A stretch of DNA of 64,000 bases. It comes from a virus. Position 1 is the first letter of the stretch. Each line of letters starts with the position of its first letter. The stretch spans positions 1-64,000 of IMG/VR virus record IMGVR_UViG_3300027754_000065; one strand, 5' to 3'. The notes beneath the pieces were generated by a model that was given only the letters and a program-made list of their open reading frames with translations, was not told the origin of the DNA and ran no database searches. Below are positions 32,027-40,797 of the stretch, one piece after another. Position numbers and translations under genes: made by a program.

Positions 32027-33600
32027 CGTTTTTTACGCCCAACATCTCCTGATGGTTTAGGTTCTTTTGGCTCTCTTCTTTTTGGATTAACAATATCCAT
32101 TGATGATGTAGACAAATCGGATACCGTACCTATAACACCATCATCAGGTTCGACGCCTGCCCCTAGTTCATCAGGCTCTTCCAAATCAGTTTTAGGTGCT
32201 GTATTGGCTAATTTAAAACTGAATCCACCTTTAGTTGGATCAGTTCCTCCTGATTTAGATTCTAATGTAATTTTTCCTTCAAGTTTAGCAGGCCATTGTG
32301 TAGCAAAGCTCATTATTCTACTCTTAGGATCAAAGTCTGCGTATTGCTGAATGAAGTTCATATCTAAAATGGATAATACCACATCTTGGAATTCAGGAAT
32401 AGCTTGGCCTTCGTTTACTGCATTCATCACTGCTAATTTAACTGCATGAGTTAACTTTCCACCGTCGCTACTTGGTTTTTGAAATTTAATGTCATTAAAA
32501 AATATATCATAGCCTGGCATCTTACCTGGATAAGAATTAGGCCTAGATGGCTGCACATTTTTTTTAAAATCTTCGATGCTTTGTTTTACATCTTTTGTAA
32601 TTTTATTAACATCCCACGGTAACACTGATTTAAATTTCTGCGGGATAGATTCGGGTGCTACTTCATTTAATAAATTCATAGCAGCAAAGACGGAGCTAAT
32701 AGTTCTAGGTGATGGTAAAGATATTTTAGCGGGAACCTTTTTAGTGCCATTATCACATAAATCAATGAAACCTACTGCACCAAGATAATCAGGATTATTT
32801 CTAATTTCATCAGGTACCTTTAATCCACTTACACTTGGAGGAGCACCGCCACCTTGACCTTTACTTGAAATATTAATTTTGTGATTTGTTTTATCGTTAG
32901 AAATGCTGGCATAGCTATCGGCTATGTTAGTATTAGCTTTACCTGGAAAATTAATAATTAACTCAGATACATCACTTCCTAGCCATTCAGTAAAACCCTT
33001 CTTTCTAGGGAAACGGGAAGTACCCGATACTAGTGCCAACACACCTAAATACTCACCTGCGTAGTCAACAATACTATCTTTAATCTTGGAAGGAACATCT
33101 TTGGAGATAACTGGGTTCCCACCATTCATAATAGTTTCAGCCATTTCAATGACTAATCTTCCATAATCAGTAGATTGCAGCACACTGTTATTAATAATTG
33201 TTTCTCCTAATTGACTAGCAGGAATGTCTTTGTCAGTGATTTTAATCTGAGAAGGTTTTAATAAAGCTGATTCTTTACCAGTTTCTTCACCCTCTTCACC
33301 TGTTTTAGCCTGTCCTCCTAAATCAGAGGTTTTTAACAATTGACTTAATAGAATTTGCCTACCATCTTCTAATTTAATTTTAAGAGTACCTGAAAATTTG
33401 CCATTATCATATAATTGTTGGAAACGGTCTGCTTCGGAAGGGTCAGCAATCACCGATTCTTGATCAATAGTATAAAACGGCTGTTGATTAGCAATCATTG
33501 ATATGAATTTTTCAAATCTACCGGTCCGATTTATAATCTCCGATGCACTCAGAGTGCTAGCTTCAGATAGGGTTTGGATGAGGTTTAGTAAATCACGCAT
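32023..33600 (-). CDS. Large late protein with capsid-targeting-like N-terminus
   Basis: 525 aa, not assigned. N-terminus MRDLLNLIQTLSE-A fits a T4-type capsid-targeting peptide (L-S-E cut before Ala). A Ser-rich strand with GQGGGAPPS (about 250) and a following DLCDNGTKK recall restriction-nuclease-like cores, but no catalytic set is certain. The C-terminal 70 residues are Pro/Glu/Lys-rich and probably disordered. ATAAATACT sits 5 nt upstream. Candidate packaged internal protein. Confidence 0.65.
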   Translation of the reverse strand: MRDLLNLIQTLSEASTLSASEIINRTGRFEKFISMIANQQPFYTIDQESVIADPSEADRFQQLYDNGKFSGTLKIKLEDGRQILLSQLLKTSDLGGQAKTGEEGEETGKESALLKPSQIKITDKDIPASQLGETIINNSVLQSTDYGRLVIEMAETIMNGGNPVISKDVPSKIKDSIVDYAGEYLGVLALVSGTSRFPRKKGFTEWLGSDVSELIINFPGKANTNIADSYASISNDKTNHKINISSKGQGGGAPPSVSGLKVPDEIRNNPDYLGAVGFIDLCDNGTKKVPAKISLPSPRTISSVFAAMNLLNEVAPESIPQKFKSVLPWDVNKITKDVKQSIEDFKKNVQPSRPNSYPGKMPGYDIFFNDIKFQKPSSDGGKLTHAVKLAVMNAVNEGQAIPEFQDVVLSILDMNFIQQYADFDPKSRIMSFATQWPAKLEGKITLESKSGGTDPTKGGFSFKLANTAPKTDLEEPDELGAGVEPDDGVIGTVSDLSTSSMDIVNPKRREPKEPKPSGDVGRKKR

Positions 33601-33605
33601 AGTTT

Positions 33606-33614
33606 AGTATTTAT
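33606..33614 (-). promoter_or_regulatory. Late promoter ATAAATACT for the 32023 gene
   Basis: Minus strand, 5 nt from ATG 33600; near-leaderless mRNA predicted. Confidence 0.68.
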
Positions 33615-33681
33615 TCTTCTTACCTAATTAAATAATATTAGATTTGGTAGAGGTTATGTTAAATACTTGTTTAGGAGATAT

Positions 33682-34008
33682 ATGATGGAAGTAATTATTG
33701 TTTTGGTTGTAGTGATAGGTATTATTGGATGCCTGTTATACTTTAGAAGCAGAGAAGCATCTAAGATTGCTCCAGTTGAAGAAGCTAATGCATGGCCTGT
33801 TACTGAACCTACTGTACCTGTTGCTACTGTTAGCGAGTCTGTAGTAGAAACTCCTGCCGTAGTAGAAACAGTAGAGCAACCTGAAGTAGTTGCTAAACCA
33901 AAAAGAACAAGAGCTAAAAAAGCTACGGTAGAATCTACAACTGCCGAACAGCCTAAACCTGCTGCTAAGCCTAGAGCAAAAAAACCTAAAATGACTGTAG
34001 CGAAGTGA
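33682..34008 (+). CDS. Membrane-anchored Ala/Pro/Lys-rich protein
   Basis: 108 aa from ATG 33682, with TAGGAGAT upstream. Single span (VIIVLVVVIGIIGCLLYF), then a Val/Glu/Pro-rich spacer and a Lys/Arg-rich end (KPKRTRAKKATV, KPRAKKPKM), like a membrane-tethered basic tail. Function unknown. The last codons overlap the next gene by 4 nt. Confidence 0.65.
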   Translation: MMEVIIVLVVVIGIIGCLLYFRSREASKIAPVEEANAWPVTEPTVPVATVSESVVETPAVVETVEQPEVVAKPKRTRAKKATVESTTAEQPKPAAKPRAKKPKMTVAK

Positions 34009-34685
34009 AGATAGGGTTTGATTTAATCAGTGATTTAAATCTTTCATCGGAAGATAGTTTTAATTGGGAAGATAAGGCTACTAGTCTATATTGCGTAGTA
34101 GCCGGTAATGTAAGTTCTGACATGGGTGTTTTATTAAACACCCTTAAATACCTATCAAACTTCTATCAAGGTATATTTTATATACCTGGTGCACTAGAAT
34201 ATGAGAATGCAGAATCTATAGAAAAAAGAACACATGAAATAGCTAATATTTGTAATAAGATTACTAGTGTTGCGTTATTATACCATCATGTTGTGTTGAT
34301 TGATGGTATTGCTATATTGGGTGCTAATGGATGGCATACTGATTCGGTTACTGAATCAGTAGAGATCAACCGTTATAGTGATTTAGTATATCTAAAAAAT
34401 TCAATACAAAAGTTACAAAAACATTTGGATGTGAAAAAAATATTCGTGTTAACTAGTGCTGTGCCTAGTAATGATTTGTATTTTGGAGAAACCCCTAAAA
34501 ATCTTAAAGGTGTTCCTGAGTTAGTAATTACACTATTAGCAGATATGGAATCTAAGGTTTCACATTGGGGATTTGGTACATATGGAAAAATAGTTGACAC
34601 TACATTGAATAGTGTCAACTATTTTAATAATCCATATAATAATAGTAGCCCTTATTGGGCTAAAAGAATTGATATAGAAATTTAA
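34005..34685 (+). CDS. Degenerate metallophosphoesterase-like protein
   Basis: 226 aa. The strand order follows the calcineurin-like enzyme at 28479, but the metal ligands are changed: SDLNLS instead of SDLHLE, AGN for AGD, and PGALE for GNHE. No GHxH block is visible. The fold is probably kept while catalysis is lost, suggesting a binding or regulatory pseudoenzyme. Function unknown. Confidence 0.65.
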   Translation: MKIGFDLISDLNLSSEDSFNWEDKATSLYCVVAGNVSSDMGVLLNTLKYLSNFYQGIFYIPGALEYENAESIEKRTHEIANICNKITSVALLYHHVVLIDGIAILGANGWHTDSVTESVEINRYSDLVYLKNSIQKLQKHLDVKKIFVLTSAVPSNDLYFGETPKNLKGVPELVITLLADMESKVSHWGFGTYGKIVDTTLNSVNYFNNPYNNSSPYWAKRIDIEI

Positions 34686-34987
34686 GACTCAACCTCTACT
34701 TTGATTTGAAGAGGATAACCATGTGTTCTTGCATCTAGTGTTACTTCAATGCCCTTTTGCTCTGCGATTTCATAGGGTAAAATAGCAACTACCGCACTAC
34801 CATGTTCATGAATGCTATCTGTAATTGAAGCGGCAGATTCATTACTATAGTTAAAATAATCAACCAAAGAATTGATTACAAATTCCATAGATGTAACATC
34901 ATCATTCATGTAAATGATTTTGAAAAGGGGCGGTTCTTTAAGACCCAAGTTTGGTTTAATTTTGATTTTAGTATCGGCTTTGGACAT
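34682..34987 (-). CDS. clpS: ClpS adaptor
   Basis: 101 aa from ATG 34987. ClpS core PPLFKIIYMNDDVTSMEFVI with the N-degron pocket residues N28, D29, D30, M34 and H60 (IHEHG) conserved, and a C-terminal ARTHGYPLQI. ClpS brings N-end-rule substrates to ClpA, not ClpX, in E. coli. No ClpA is in this window, so it may recruit host ClpAP or redirect its substrate choice (inference). Convergent with the 34005 gene (4-nt overlap). Confidence 0.9.
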   Translation of the reverse strand: MSKADTKIKIKPNLGLKEPPLFKIIYMNDDVTSMEFVINSLVDYFNYSNESAASITDSIHEHGSAVVAILPYEIAEQKGIEVTLDARTHGYPLQIKVEVES

Positions 34988-35041
34988 TTTAGTTCTCTCA
35001 TAAAATGTGTGCAGCGGATGCTGCACACATACGCTACTATA

Positions 35042-35488
35042 CTATTTAGTGTAGGTAATAGCAATCTTCTTGGGTTTTTGCTCTTCAGGAATTTGACGTT
35101 CTAAATTGATAGTCAACATACCATCAGATACAACAGCACCAGTTACTTCAACATGATCGGCTAGCGTCCAAGTTCTAATGAAATTACGGGCACTAATACC
35201 ACGATGTAGATATTCAACTGTTTCATCCAAATTAACTGCTTTTTCACCCTTGACGGTTAGTTGATTCTTTTCTACAGTAACATCAATGTCACCATTTTTA
35301 AAACCAGCAACTGCCAATTCAATGGTAAACTTATCCTCACTATGTTTCACAACATTGTATGGTGGATAATTTGTTTGTTGTTGTGCGGAAGTTTGTCTCA
35401 TAAGTTCATCAAACATTGTATCGAAACCGATACCAAACTTATGAAGTGACGGAATGTCAAGGGAACGAAGGGATAATGTATTTGTCAT
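35042..35488 (-). CDS. ibpA: IbpA-like small heat-shock protein (Hsp20)
   Basis: 148 aa. Opens with SLDIPSLHKFGIGFDTMFDEL, the IbpA-type head, then the alpha-crystallin domain (PPYNVVK to NLERQIPE) with the GMLTINL strand and the terminal PKKI anchor. Holdase that keeps unfolding proteins soluble. T4-like cyanophages also carry Hsp20. Located between clpS and rpsU/clpX, suggesting a protein-quality-control unit. Late-promoter motif 62 nt upstream. Confidence 0.93.
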   Translation of the reverse strand: MTNTLSLRSLDIPSLHKFGIGFDTMFDELMRQTSAQQQTNYPPYNVVKHSEDKFTIELAVAGFKNGDIDVTVEKNQLTVKGEKAVNLDETVEYLHRGISARNFIRTWTLADHVEVTGAVVSDGMLTINLERQIPEEQKPKKIAITYTK

Positions 35489-35549
35489 TTGTTTTCTCCT
35501 TTAATAAGCAAGATGACTGATTGTAGACCCGACTATCGGCATCTACAAC

Positions 35550-35558
35550 AGTATTTAT
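35550..35558 (-). promoter_or_regulatory. Late promoter ATAAATACT upstream of ibpA
   Basis: Exact 9-mer on the minus strand, leader of about 60 nt with a TAAAGGAG ribosome site. Confidence 0.65.
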
Positions 35559-35594
35559 CATAAATAATTTTCGTAAAAAATTCTACTATTTTGG

Positions 35595-35816
35595 TTAAAA
35601 AAGTTTCTTAGGAATTTCTTGACTATTTAAAAATCTTTTCCAACGTTTCTTTGCTTGGGCTTTAGCAACTTTTCTTTTTTCGGTTGGCTTATTATAAAAT
35701 CTACGGTCTTGAACTTCTTGGAGCAGGCCATCTTCGCTAATTTTCTTTTTAAATTTTCTTAGCGCCTTTTCTACATTACCGTCTTGTACTAATACTTTTC
35801 TGCCCTTTGAACTCAT
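35595..35816 (-). CDS. rpsU: Ribosomal protein bS21
   Basis: 73 aa. bS21 pattern: VEKALRKFKKKISEDGLLQEV, DRRFYNKPTEKRK, then AKAQAKKRWKRFL, matching bacterial ALRRFKR...FYEKPTTERKRAK. bS21 sits on the 30S platform next to the anti-Shine-Dalgarno and is exchangeable, so a phage copy could be fitted into host ribosomes. ATGA overlap with clpX, so translated with it. Confidence 0.92.
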   Translation of the reverse strand: MSSKGRKVLVQDGNVEKALRKFKKKISEDGLLQEVQDRRFYNKPTEKRKVAKAQAKKRWKRFLNSQEIPKKLF

Positions 35817-37012
35817 ACTAATGGTTGTGGATTAATCACCATGTCCTGACTAATATTTATCACGGTTATACCATGATCATGGTATTTGCGAGCATTATAC
35901 ATATGTGGCATTAAGCACCGTTCAATTTCAGTATGTAGACCACGAGCACCTGTTTTAAGTTCTAGGCAATTATCTACTATTTGCTCTAATGCTTCGGTAT
36001 CAAAATTCAAATCAATATTATCTAGTGAAAATAGATATTGGTATTGGTTTATATAGTTATTTTTGATTTCTGTTAATACCTTAAGTAGTTCATCCCTATC
36101 TAAATCAGTTAGAACAACTGATGTAGTAAATCTACCAATGAACTCAGGAATCATTCCAAACTTAGTTAAATCATCGGGCGAAACTAAATTTAGTTCAATA
36201 TCTTCATGGTTGGCAATAACATTAGCACCGAAACCAATTCTAGTGCCCTTGACCCTTGATTTAATAATATCATATAGGCCTACAAATGCACCACCTGAAA
36301 TGAATAAAATGTTTTTAGTATTAACTTCTAACATATCACCACCGGGATGTTTTCTACCACCACCTGCAGGAATACGACATATAGTACCCTCTACTAATTT
36401 AAGTAGTGCTTGTTGAACACCTTCCCCCGATACATCACGGGTAATGCTAGTAGATTCACCTTTACGGGCAATCTTATCAATTTCGTCAATGAATACAATA
36501 CCGCGTTCTGCTTTTTTAACATCACCGCCGGCTGAATTAACTAACATACTAATCATACTTTCAACATCATCACCAACGTAACCTGCTTCTGTTAATGATG
36601 TAGCATCAGCAACTACAAATGGTACATTCAAAAACTTTGCTACAGTTTTTGCTAGTAACGTTTTACCTGATCCAGTAGGACCAATTAGTAACACATTTCC
36701 CTTTTGGATTTCTAAATCTTCAGGAGGATGTGTAATTCGTTTAAAGTGATTTGCTATAGCAACACTGAGAATCATTTTAGCATCAGCTTGTCCTATGATA
36801 TGCTGATCCAAATACTCTTTAATTTGAATAGCATCATAGGTTTGATGTTCTATTTTTTCAGATTCAACTGAAGAATCATCATTGATTAGTTGATTACATA
36901 GTTCAATGCAATCACTGCAAATTGCAACCGATTCGCTGACAATTAACTTTTTTACAACTTCTTTGTGGCTTCCACAAAAAGTGCAGTGGGTGATTTTATT
37001 TTCTAAGGTCAT
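35813..37012 (-). CDS. clpX: ClpX ATPase
   Basis: 399 aa from ATG 37012 (MTLENK). N-terminal zinc domain C10, C13, C32, C35; Walker A GPTGSGKT (111-118); pore loop GYVG (144-147); Walker B FIDE (174-177); RKH loop (220-222); and the ClpP-docking IGF loop (259-261). All key elements are present, so it should unfold substrates and dock ClpP. Slightly shorter at the C-terminus than E. coli ClpX (424). Confidence 0.96.
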   Translation of the reverse strand: MTLENKITHCTFCGSHKEVVKKLIVSESVAICSDCIELCNQLINDDSSVESEKIEHQTYDAIQIKEYLDQHIIGQADAKMILSVAIANHFKRITHPPEDLEIQKGNVLLIGPTGSGKTLLAKTVAKFLNVPFVVADATSLTEAGYVGDDVESMISMLVNSAGGDVKKAERGIVFIDEIDKIARKGESTSITRDVSGEGVQQALLKLVEGTICRIPAGGGRKHPGGDMLEVNTKNILFISGGAFVGLYDIIKSRVKGTRIGFGANVIANHEDIELNLVSPDDLTKFGMIPEFIGRFTTSVVLTDLDRDELLKVLTEIKNNYINQYQYLFSLDNIDLNFDTEALEQIVDNCLELKTGARGLHTEIERCLMPHMYNARKYHDHGITVINISQDMVINPQPLV

Positions 37013-37090
37013 GAAGTATATATCTTGAAAGAATTTGTGACACAATAAATTATGTCATAATTATTGGAAAAATTAAAGTTATTTGGTAAT

Positions 37091-38647
37091 TTATTTAGAT
37101 GAACTTAGGTACGATGCAATCTGTGCCTTTTCGTTATCAGATAATAAATCAACTTCATATTCTCCCGAATCTATTTTTGAAATTAAAAATTGAATATATG
37201 CTTGGTCATACAAGTATGAATCGGATAACTCTTTGTTTATCTCTATCCATTTGTTACCATCAAATTTGTATACCTTATTAGGTAATATATCTACTCTTAC
37301 AAATACATCGCCCTTATTAGAGAACTTTGGAAATTGTGCTCCAAAGTTCGTACTAATCTGATTAGCCATATCGGCTTTGATAGTGAATAAATCAGGACGC
37401 ATTTCTTTTAATGCTTCCTTACGAATGTGTTTTCCGTCACTAGTTAACACATAATCTTCATCAATTTCTCTATATGGTTTTTCTTTAGTCACCCCTGTAG
37501 TTTCAATTGTTATTGACTCTGCCTTAGGTTCTACTATTAGTTCAACTGATTCTTCCTCTTCAAAAGGACCATCTCTAACATCACACTTTAGATTTGGACA
37601 GAACAATCCAATACCTGGGGCATTCATTAAAGTCGTTCCGCATTTGAAACAAGGGATTTCTTCAGGCTGTTCTTCAATCTTTTCTTCAGGTTTAGAGACT
37701 AATCCAACTGTAGAACCAGATGTAAACCCTTTCCACGGCTTTTTCAAATAAGCGTACTCATCTATTACAGGTTTCTCTACCGTTTCTTCAACTTGTTCTA
37801 TTTGCTCTTCGGTAAGTGGACCATCATCTGGTTCATACTCAGGTTCTTCTTCGGGTTTTTCTTCTACTTTAGGTTCTTCTCTATCCCACACCCTACTACC
37901 ATTTGCCGCTAATACAAGAGTTAGTGCTAATGGATCAAACACACTTACAATAAGAATAATTACCCATCGTACTGCTCTTTCAAGTAGGTTAGCATCAGGG
38001 TTATCACCGTAGATAAGAGCGGCTATGTATTTGATTGGGCCAACTTCCGCTTCTACTTTGCGTATTTCGGCAGCAATGGGTGCCCTTTCTTCATTAAGAC
38101 TACTAATTTTTTTCTGTTCGGCTTCAATTTCAGCAAGGAGACGCCCACGCTCTTTTTGTTGATTCCTACGTAGAGCCACGGCTTTATCGGCACCTTTCTC
38201 ATCCGTACTTCGACCCATAACTTGGTCCACTGATTCATCAAGTTGTTTAAGCGCCTTACGGTTAACATCTATATTTTCCCTTGCTGTTTTAATTTTTTCA
38301 TCATAAATTGCTATCTTAGCAGCCACGTCACCTGATACTAGGCCCTGATCACTATGTGCTTTACTTAAGAAGCCAAAGATTCCCATACTGGTTAAGAAAG
38401 CAAGTGCTATGACGGCAGCTACAAGATAGACACGCATAGTCCATTTTACTTTAGGCCAGTATTTGTGCAACCAAACAGTGGTAACAACCTTTGATATTTC
38501 TAGTGCGCTACCCATTATAATAATGGGAATAACAGCAGCCGCAAAGATTGCTGTTAATCCTAGAATACTATACCAAGCTGCAATAGTGCTTAGTGTCAGC
38601 GCAGTTAATAGTGTGAGGTTGGTAAGAGTGAATATTCTTTTAAGCAT
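37091..38647 (-). CDS. Large membrane protein with coiled coil and zinc ribbon
   Basis: 518 aa. Three N-terminal spans (about 10-30, 33-52, 75-95), a long coiled coil (IYDEKIKTARENIDVNRKAL to NEERAPIAAEIRKVE), a fourth span (WVIILIVSVFDPLALTLVLA), then a Glu/Pro-rich cytosolic region with a CFKCG...CPNLKC zinc ribbon. Matches a family of T4-like phage membrane proteins of unknown role. Late motif just upstream. Confidence 0.72.
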   Translation of the reverse strand: MLKRIFTLTNLTLLTALTLSTIAAWYSILGLTAIFAAAVIPIIIMGSALEISKVVTTVWLHKYWPKVKWTMRVYLVAAVIALAFLTSMGIFGFLSKAHSDQGLVSGDVAAKIAIYDEKIKTARENIDVNRKALKQLDESVDQVMGRSTDEKGADKAVALRRNQQKERGRLLAEIEAEQKKISSLNEERAPIAAEIRKVEAEVGPIKYIAALIYGDNPDANLLERAVRWVIILIVSVFDPLALTLVLAANGSRVWDREEPKVEEKPEEEPEYEPDDGPLTEEQIEQVEETVEKPVIDEYAYLKKPWKGFTSGSTVGLVSKPEEKIEEQPEEIPCFKCGTTLMNAPGIGLFCPNLKCDVRDGPFEEEESVELIVEPKAESITIETTGVTKEKPYREIDEDYVLTSDGKHIRKEALKEMRPDLFTIKADMANQISTNFGAQFPKFSNKGDVFVRVDILPNKVYKFDGNKWIEINKELSDSYLYDQAYIQFLISKIDSGEYEVDLLSDNEKAQIASYLSSSK

Positions 38648-38651
38648 AGTA

Positions 38652-38660
38652 AGTATTTAT
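38652..38660 (-). promoter_or_regulatory. Late promoter ATAAATACT for the 37091 gene
   Basis: 4 nt between the 9-mer and ATG 38647. Confidence 0.68.
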
Positions 38661-38682
38661 TGTTACTTAATGGTTTAAATTA

Positions 38683-38889
38683 TCACTTGTTATTGTCCTC
38701 ACCTTTAAACAGATATCCATATGTGTTATTGAATTCATGTAATGACATAACTAACTTGCGAGGGACACCGGGTCCTTGCTTTGTTTGATATGTCACCCAT
38801 TCTTCGTTACCGTCACGAACCTTAACTTGAGTGACGGTGATGCTATCACCGTCAGGGAAAACATAAGACTTTCCTACAAAATCATGCAT
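38683..38889 (-). CDS. Small phage protein, 68 aa
   Basis: Starts MHDFVGKSYVFPDGDSITV at ATG 38889, overlapping the upstream stop by 8 nt. Beta-rich with WVTYQTKQGPGVPRKL. Resembles small phage proteins containing a beta-sandwich; function unknown. Confidence 0.6.
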   Translation of the reverse strand: MHDFVGKSYVFPDGDSITVTQVKVRDGNEEWVTYQTKQGPGVPRKLVMSLHEFNNTYGYLFKGEDNNK

Positions 38890-40192
38890 TATGATGAACC
38901 GAGAATTCGCTCCATTGACCACGCCAGTTGTCTTTATGTGAGTCCATGCCCTCATCTTCAAGTTCATACCCGTCATACATCAACCGATGTACCACAGAAC
39001 TTCCTTGAACATCCCAAGTTTTATAACTTAGTTTGCGTGGATCGAATTCTTTACCTTCAGTTTCAATTGAAGTCTGAATACAACTGCCCTTACCACCTTG
39101 AGTCCACATTACAAAGTAACCTGTACCCAAATCTTCAGTATATAATTCTTCCTCTTCTTCAGTGGCTTCCCAACGTGAAAATCTATCACCGTGTGCCTGA
39201 TAAATGAAATCTTCTAGGGTACCGTCATAGATTTCCTCATTATCACTATTGGTGATAGTCATATGAGTATCATCTTCATCAAAACCCCAAAATGATTTTA
39301 CATCTTGGTATTCATAGTAGGCATGATTAAACCGAGCATTTTCAGGAGTTTCGTTTTCATCATAGTCATAACTTTCATTTAGTGCATCACTAAGATCATC
39401 CTCATGGTCTGAATCACTCCAGTGTTCATACTGTTCTTTAGAGATAGTACCTACACCAATTTCACGGGTACGACCCCAAATACGAATAGCATACTCACCT
39501 GCAGGATAGTTAGGAAGTACTTCAACTTCAGGGAACGGCCACGCCGGCGCTACCAATTCTTCTTCTTCATCGGTGATTTCTTCTTGTTCATTAACGGCAC
39601 TCAAACCTCCGTCAAGATCAATGTTTTCTTTTTCAACAGCCATTTCTTTTTCCTCTCTGGCTTTTGCCCATTTTTCTTTTTGTGCTTTGCGTTTTTCTTC
39701 TTCTGCTACACCTGCTTCGGTCAACTCAACTGAACTGTCACACATTGGGCATACATCACTGGTGTGATCCGATACTTCTTCAGTAGAGTGATAATTTTCA
39801 ATTACTGTGCCGTCAACACGATGGTGCTGAGTGCGTGTTTCGTAGTTTTTACCAGTCCAACGACACTTAGTACATTTAGTTGTATCAGGTGCTTCCTCTG
39901 CAGGAGTATGCCAACTTTTTTCGTTACCTAGTTCATAGGTAATATCATACCCACCCTTACGATCGGTCCACCAATCATCATATTGGCGATCCCATTCAAT
40001 TTCTACATCATTGTCCCACGCTTCGTTAACAATTTCTTCAACGCTAACTTCGCCGGCTTCAATCTGTGCCATCATTGCTTCAATTTCTTCTTCCTCTAAC
40101 TCAGGATAAATTTCGCTGAGTTTATCAGAGTCTAACTCAAAGGCAAATTGTGAATCAACTTGATGCCATTCATGTTTAACTAATGTTACCAT
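38882..40192 (-). CDS. Acidic phage protein with zinc-binding CxxC pairs
   Basis: 436 aa, very Glu/Asp/Trp-rich. CTKCRWTGKNYETRTQHHR and DVCPMCDSS form a likely zinc ribbon near 105-150. A charged helix follows (EEEKRKAQKEKWAKAREEKE). The N-terminal EIEWDRQYDDWW and C-terminal YEYQDVKSFWGFDED are aromatic-acidic, a composition shared with the 44207 protein. DNA-mimic-like charge is a possibility only. Confidence 0.6.
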   Translation of the reverse strand: MVTLVKHEWHQVDSQFAFELDSDKLSEIYPELEEEEIEAMMAQIEAGEVSVEEIVNEAWDNDVEIEWDRQYDDWWTDRKGGYDITYELGNEKSWHTPAEEAPDTTKCTKCRWTGKNYETRTQHHRVDGTVIENYHSTEEVSDHTSDVCPMCDSSVELTEAGVAEEEKRKAQKEKWAKAREEKEMAVEKENIDLDGGLSAVNEQEEITDEEEELVAPAWPFPEVEVLPNYPAGEYAIRIWGRTREIGVGTISKEQYEHWSDSDHEDDLSDALNESYDYDENETPENARFNHAYYEYQDVKSFWGFDEDDTHMTITNSDNEEIYDGTLEDFIYQAHGDRFSRWEATEEEEELYTEDLGTGYFVMWTQGGKGSCIQTSIETEGKEFDPRKLSYKTWDVQGSSVVHRLMYDGYELEDEGMDSHKDNWRGQWSEFSVHHNA

Positions 40193-40193
40193 T

Positions 40194-40589
40194 TTAAATT
40201 CCTTTTAATGCTTTTAACAATGCCCGAGCAACTACTCGGTCTTTTTCTTTCTCTTCTTCAGGAAGTTGTGCATAACTCTGTTGTGCCAACTTATACCGTT
40301 TCAATTTCTTTTCATCGGGTGTAGGAGTGTCTAGATCCAACTCACCGTTGTAATCTGCCATGGCAGTAATATTCCAACCATCGTGAATAGCATCGGCAAT
40401 AACATCAACATCGGTAGCACCTTGTTGGATAAGTTTCAGTGCCGCTTTTGCTGATTCTAAATTAGCGAGCCATCCAAAGTTCTTGCCAGGAGTACTTCGT
40501 CCATAATGATAAACATCATCAAGTGCTTTATCACTAATGGTTGCTAATTGAATAAGGTCGAGTGATTCTGATAATTCGCTAATTTTCAT
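40194..40589 (-). CDS. RyR-domain-like protein with capsid-targeting-like start
   Basis: 131 aa. Starts MKISELSE, matching the L-x-E leader class. C-terminal half AIHDGWNITAMADYNGELD then YAQLPEEEKEKDRVVARALL matches the RyR repeat signature (H-x-x-W ... LPEEEKEKDR) found in bacterial and phage proteins of unknown function. Transcribed behind a sigma70-like promoter, so its expression class is ambiguous. Confidence 0.65.
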   Translation of the reverse strand: MKISELSESLDLIQLATISDKALDDVYHYGRSTPGKNFGWLANLESAKAALKLIQQGATDVDVIADAIHDGWNITAMADYNGELDLDTPTPDEKKLKRYKLAQQSYAQLPEEEKEKDRVVARALLKALKGI

Positions 40590-40797
40590 TTGTAAAATTT
40601 CCTTTAATGTTTCCTGTATTGTAAATTACTTGGTCGTACTTGTCAAGTATGTCAAATTCCAAAACCTCAGGCCCAAGTGCCATTTTCAATGCTTCTATTG
40701 CCGAATCAGCAACTTGTCTGCCCTGACTGTTTTGTTTGAAAGCCACACGCATCCACTCTAATGCTTCTAGAGCCTCACGCATGGCTTCTTTACTCAT
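40579..40797 (-). CDS. Small phage protein, 72 aa
   Basis: Helical N-terminus (MSKEAMREALEALEWMRVAF), then ADSAIEALKMALG. Short and acidic at the C-terminus. ATGA overlap with the ligase gene. Contains the promoter at 40618-40646. Function unknown. Confidence 0.55.
   Translation of the reverse strand: MSKEAMREALEALEWMRVAFKQNSQGRQVADSAIEALKMALGPEVLEFDILDKYDQVIYNTGNIKGNFTNEN
40618..40646 (-). promoter_or_regulatory. Sigma70-like promoter
   Basis: TTGACA (40646-40641), 17 bp, TACAAT (40623-40618), inside the 40579 gene, 29 bp before the RyR-like ATG. Confidence 0.7.
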
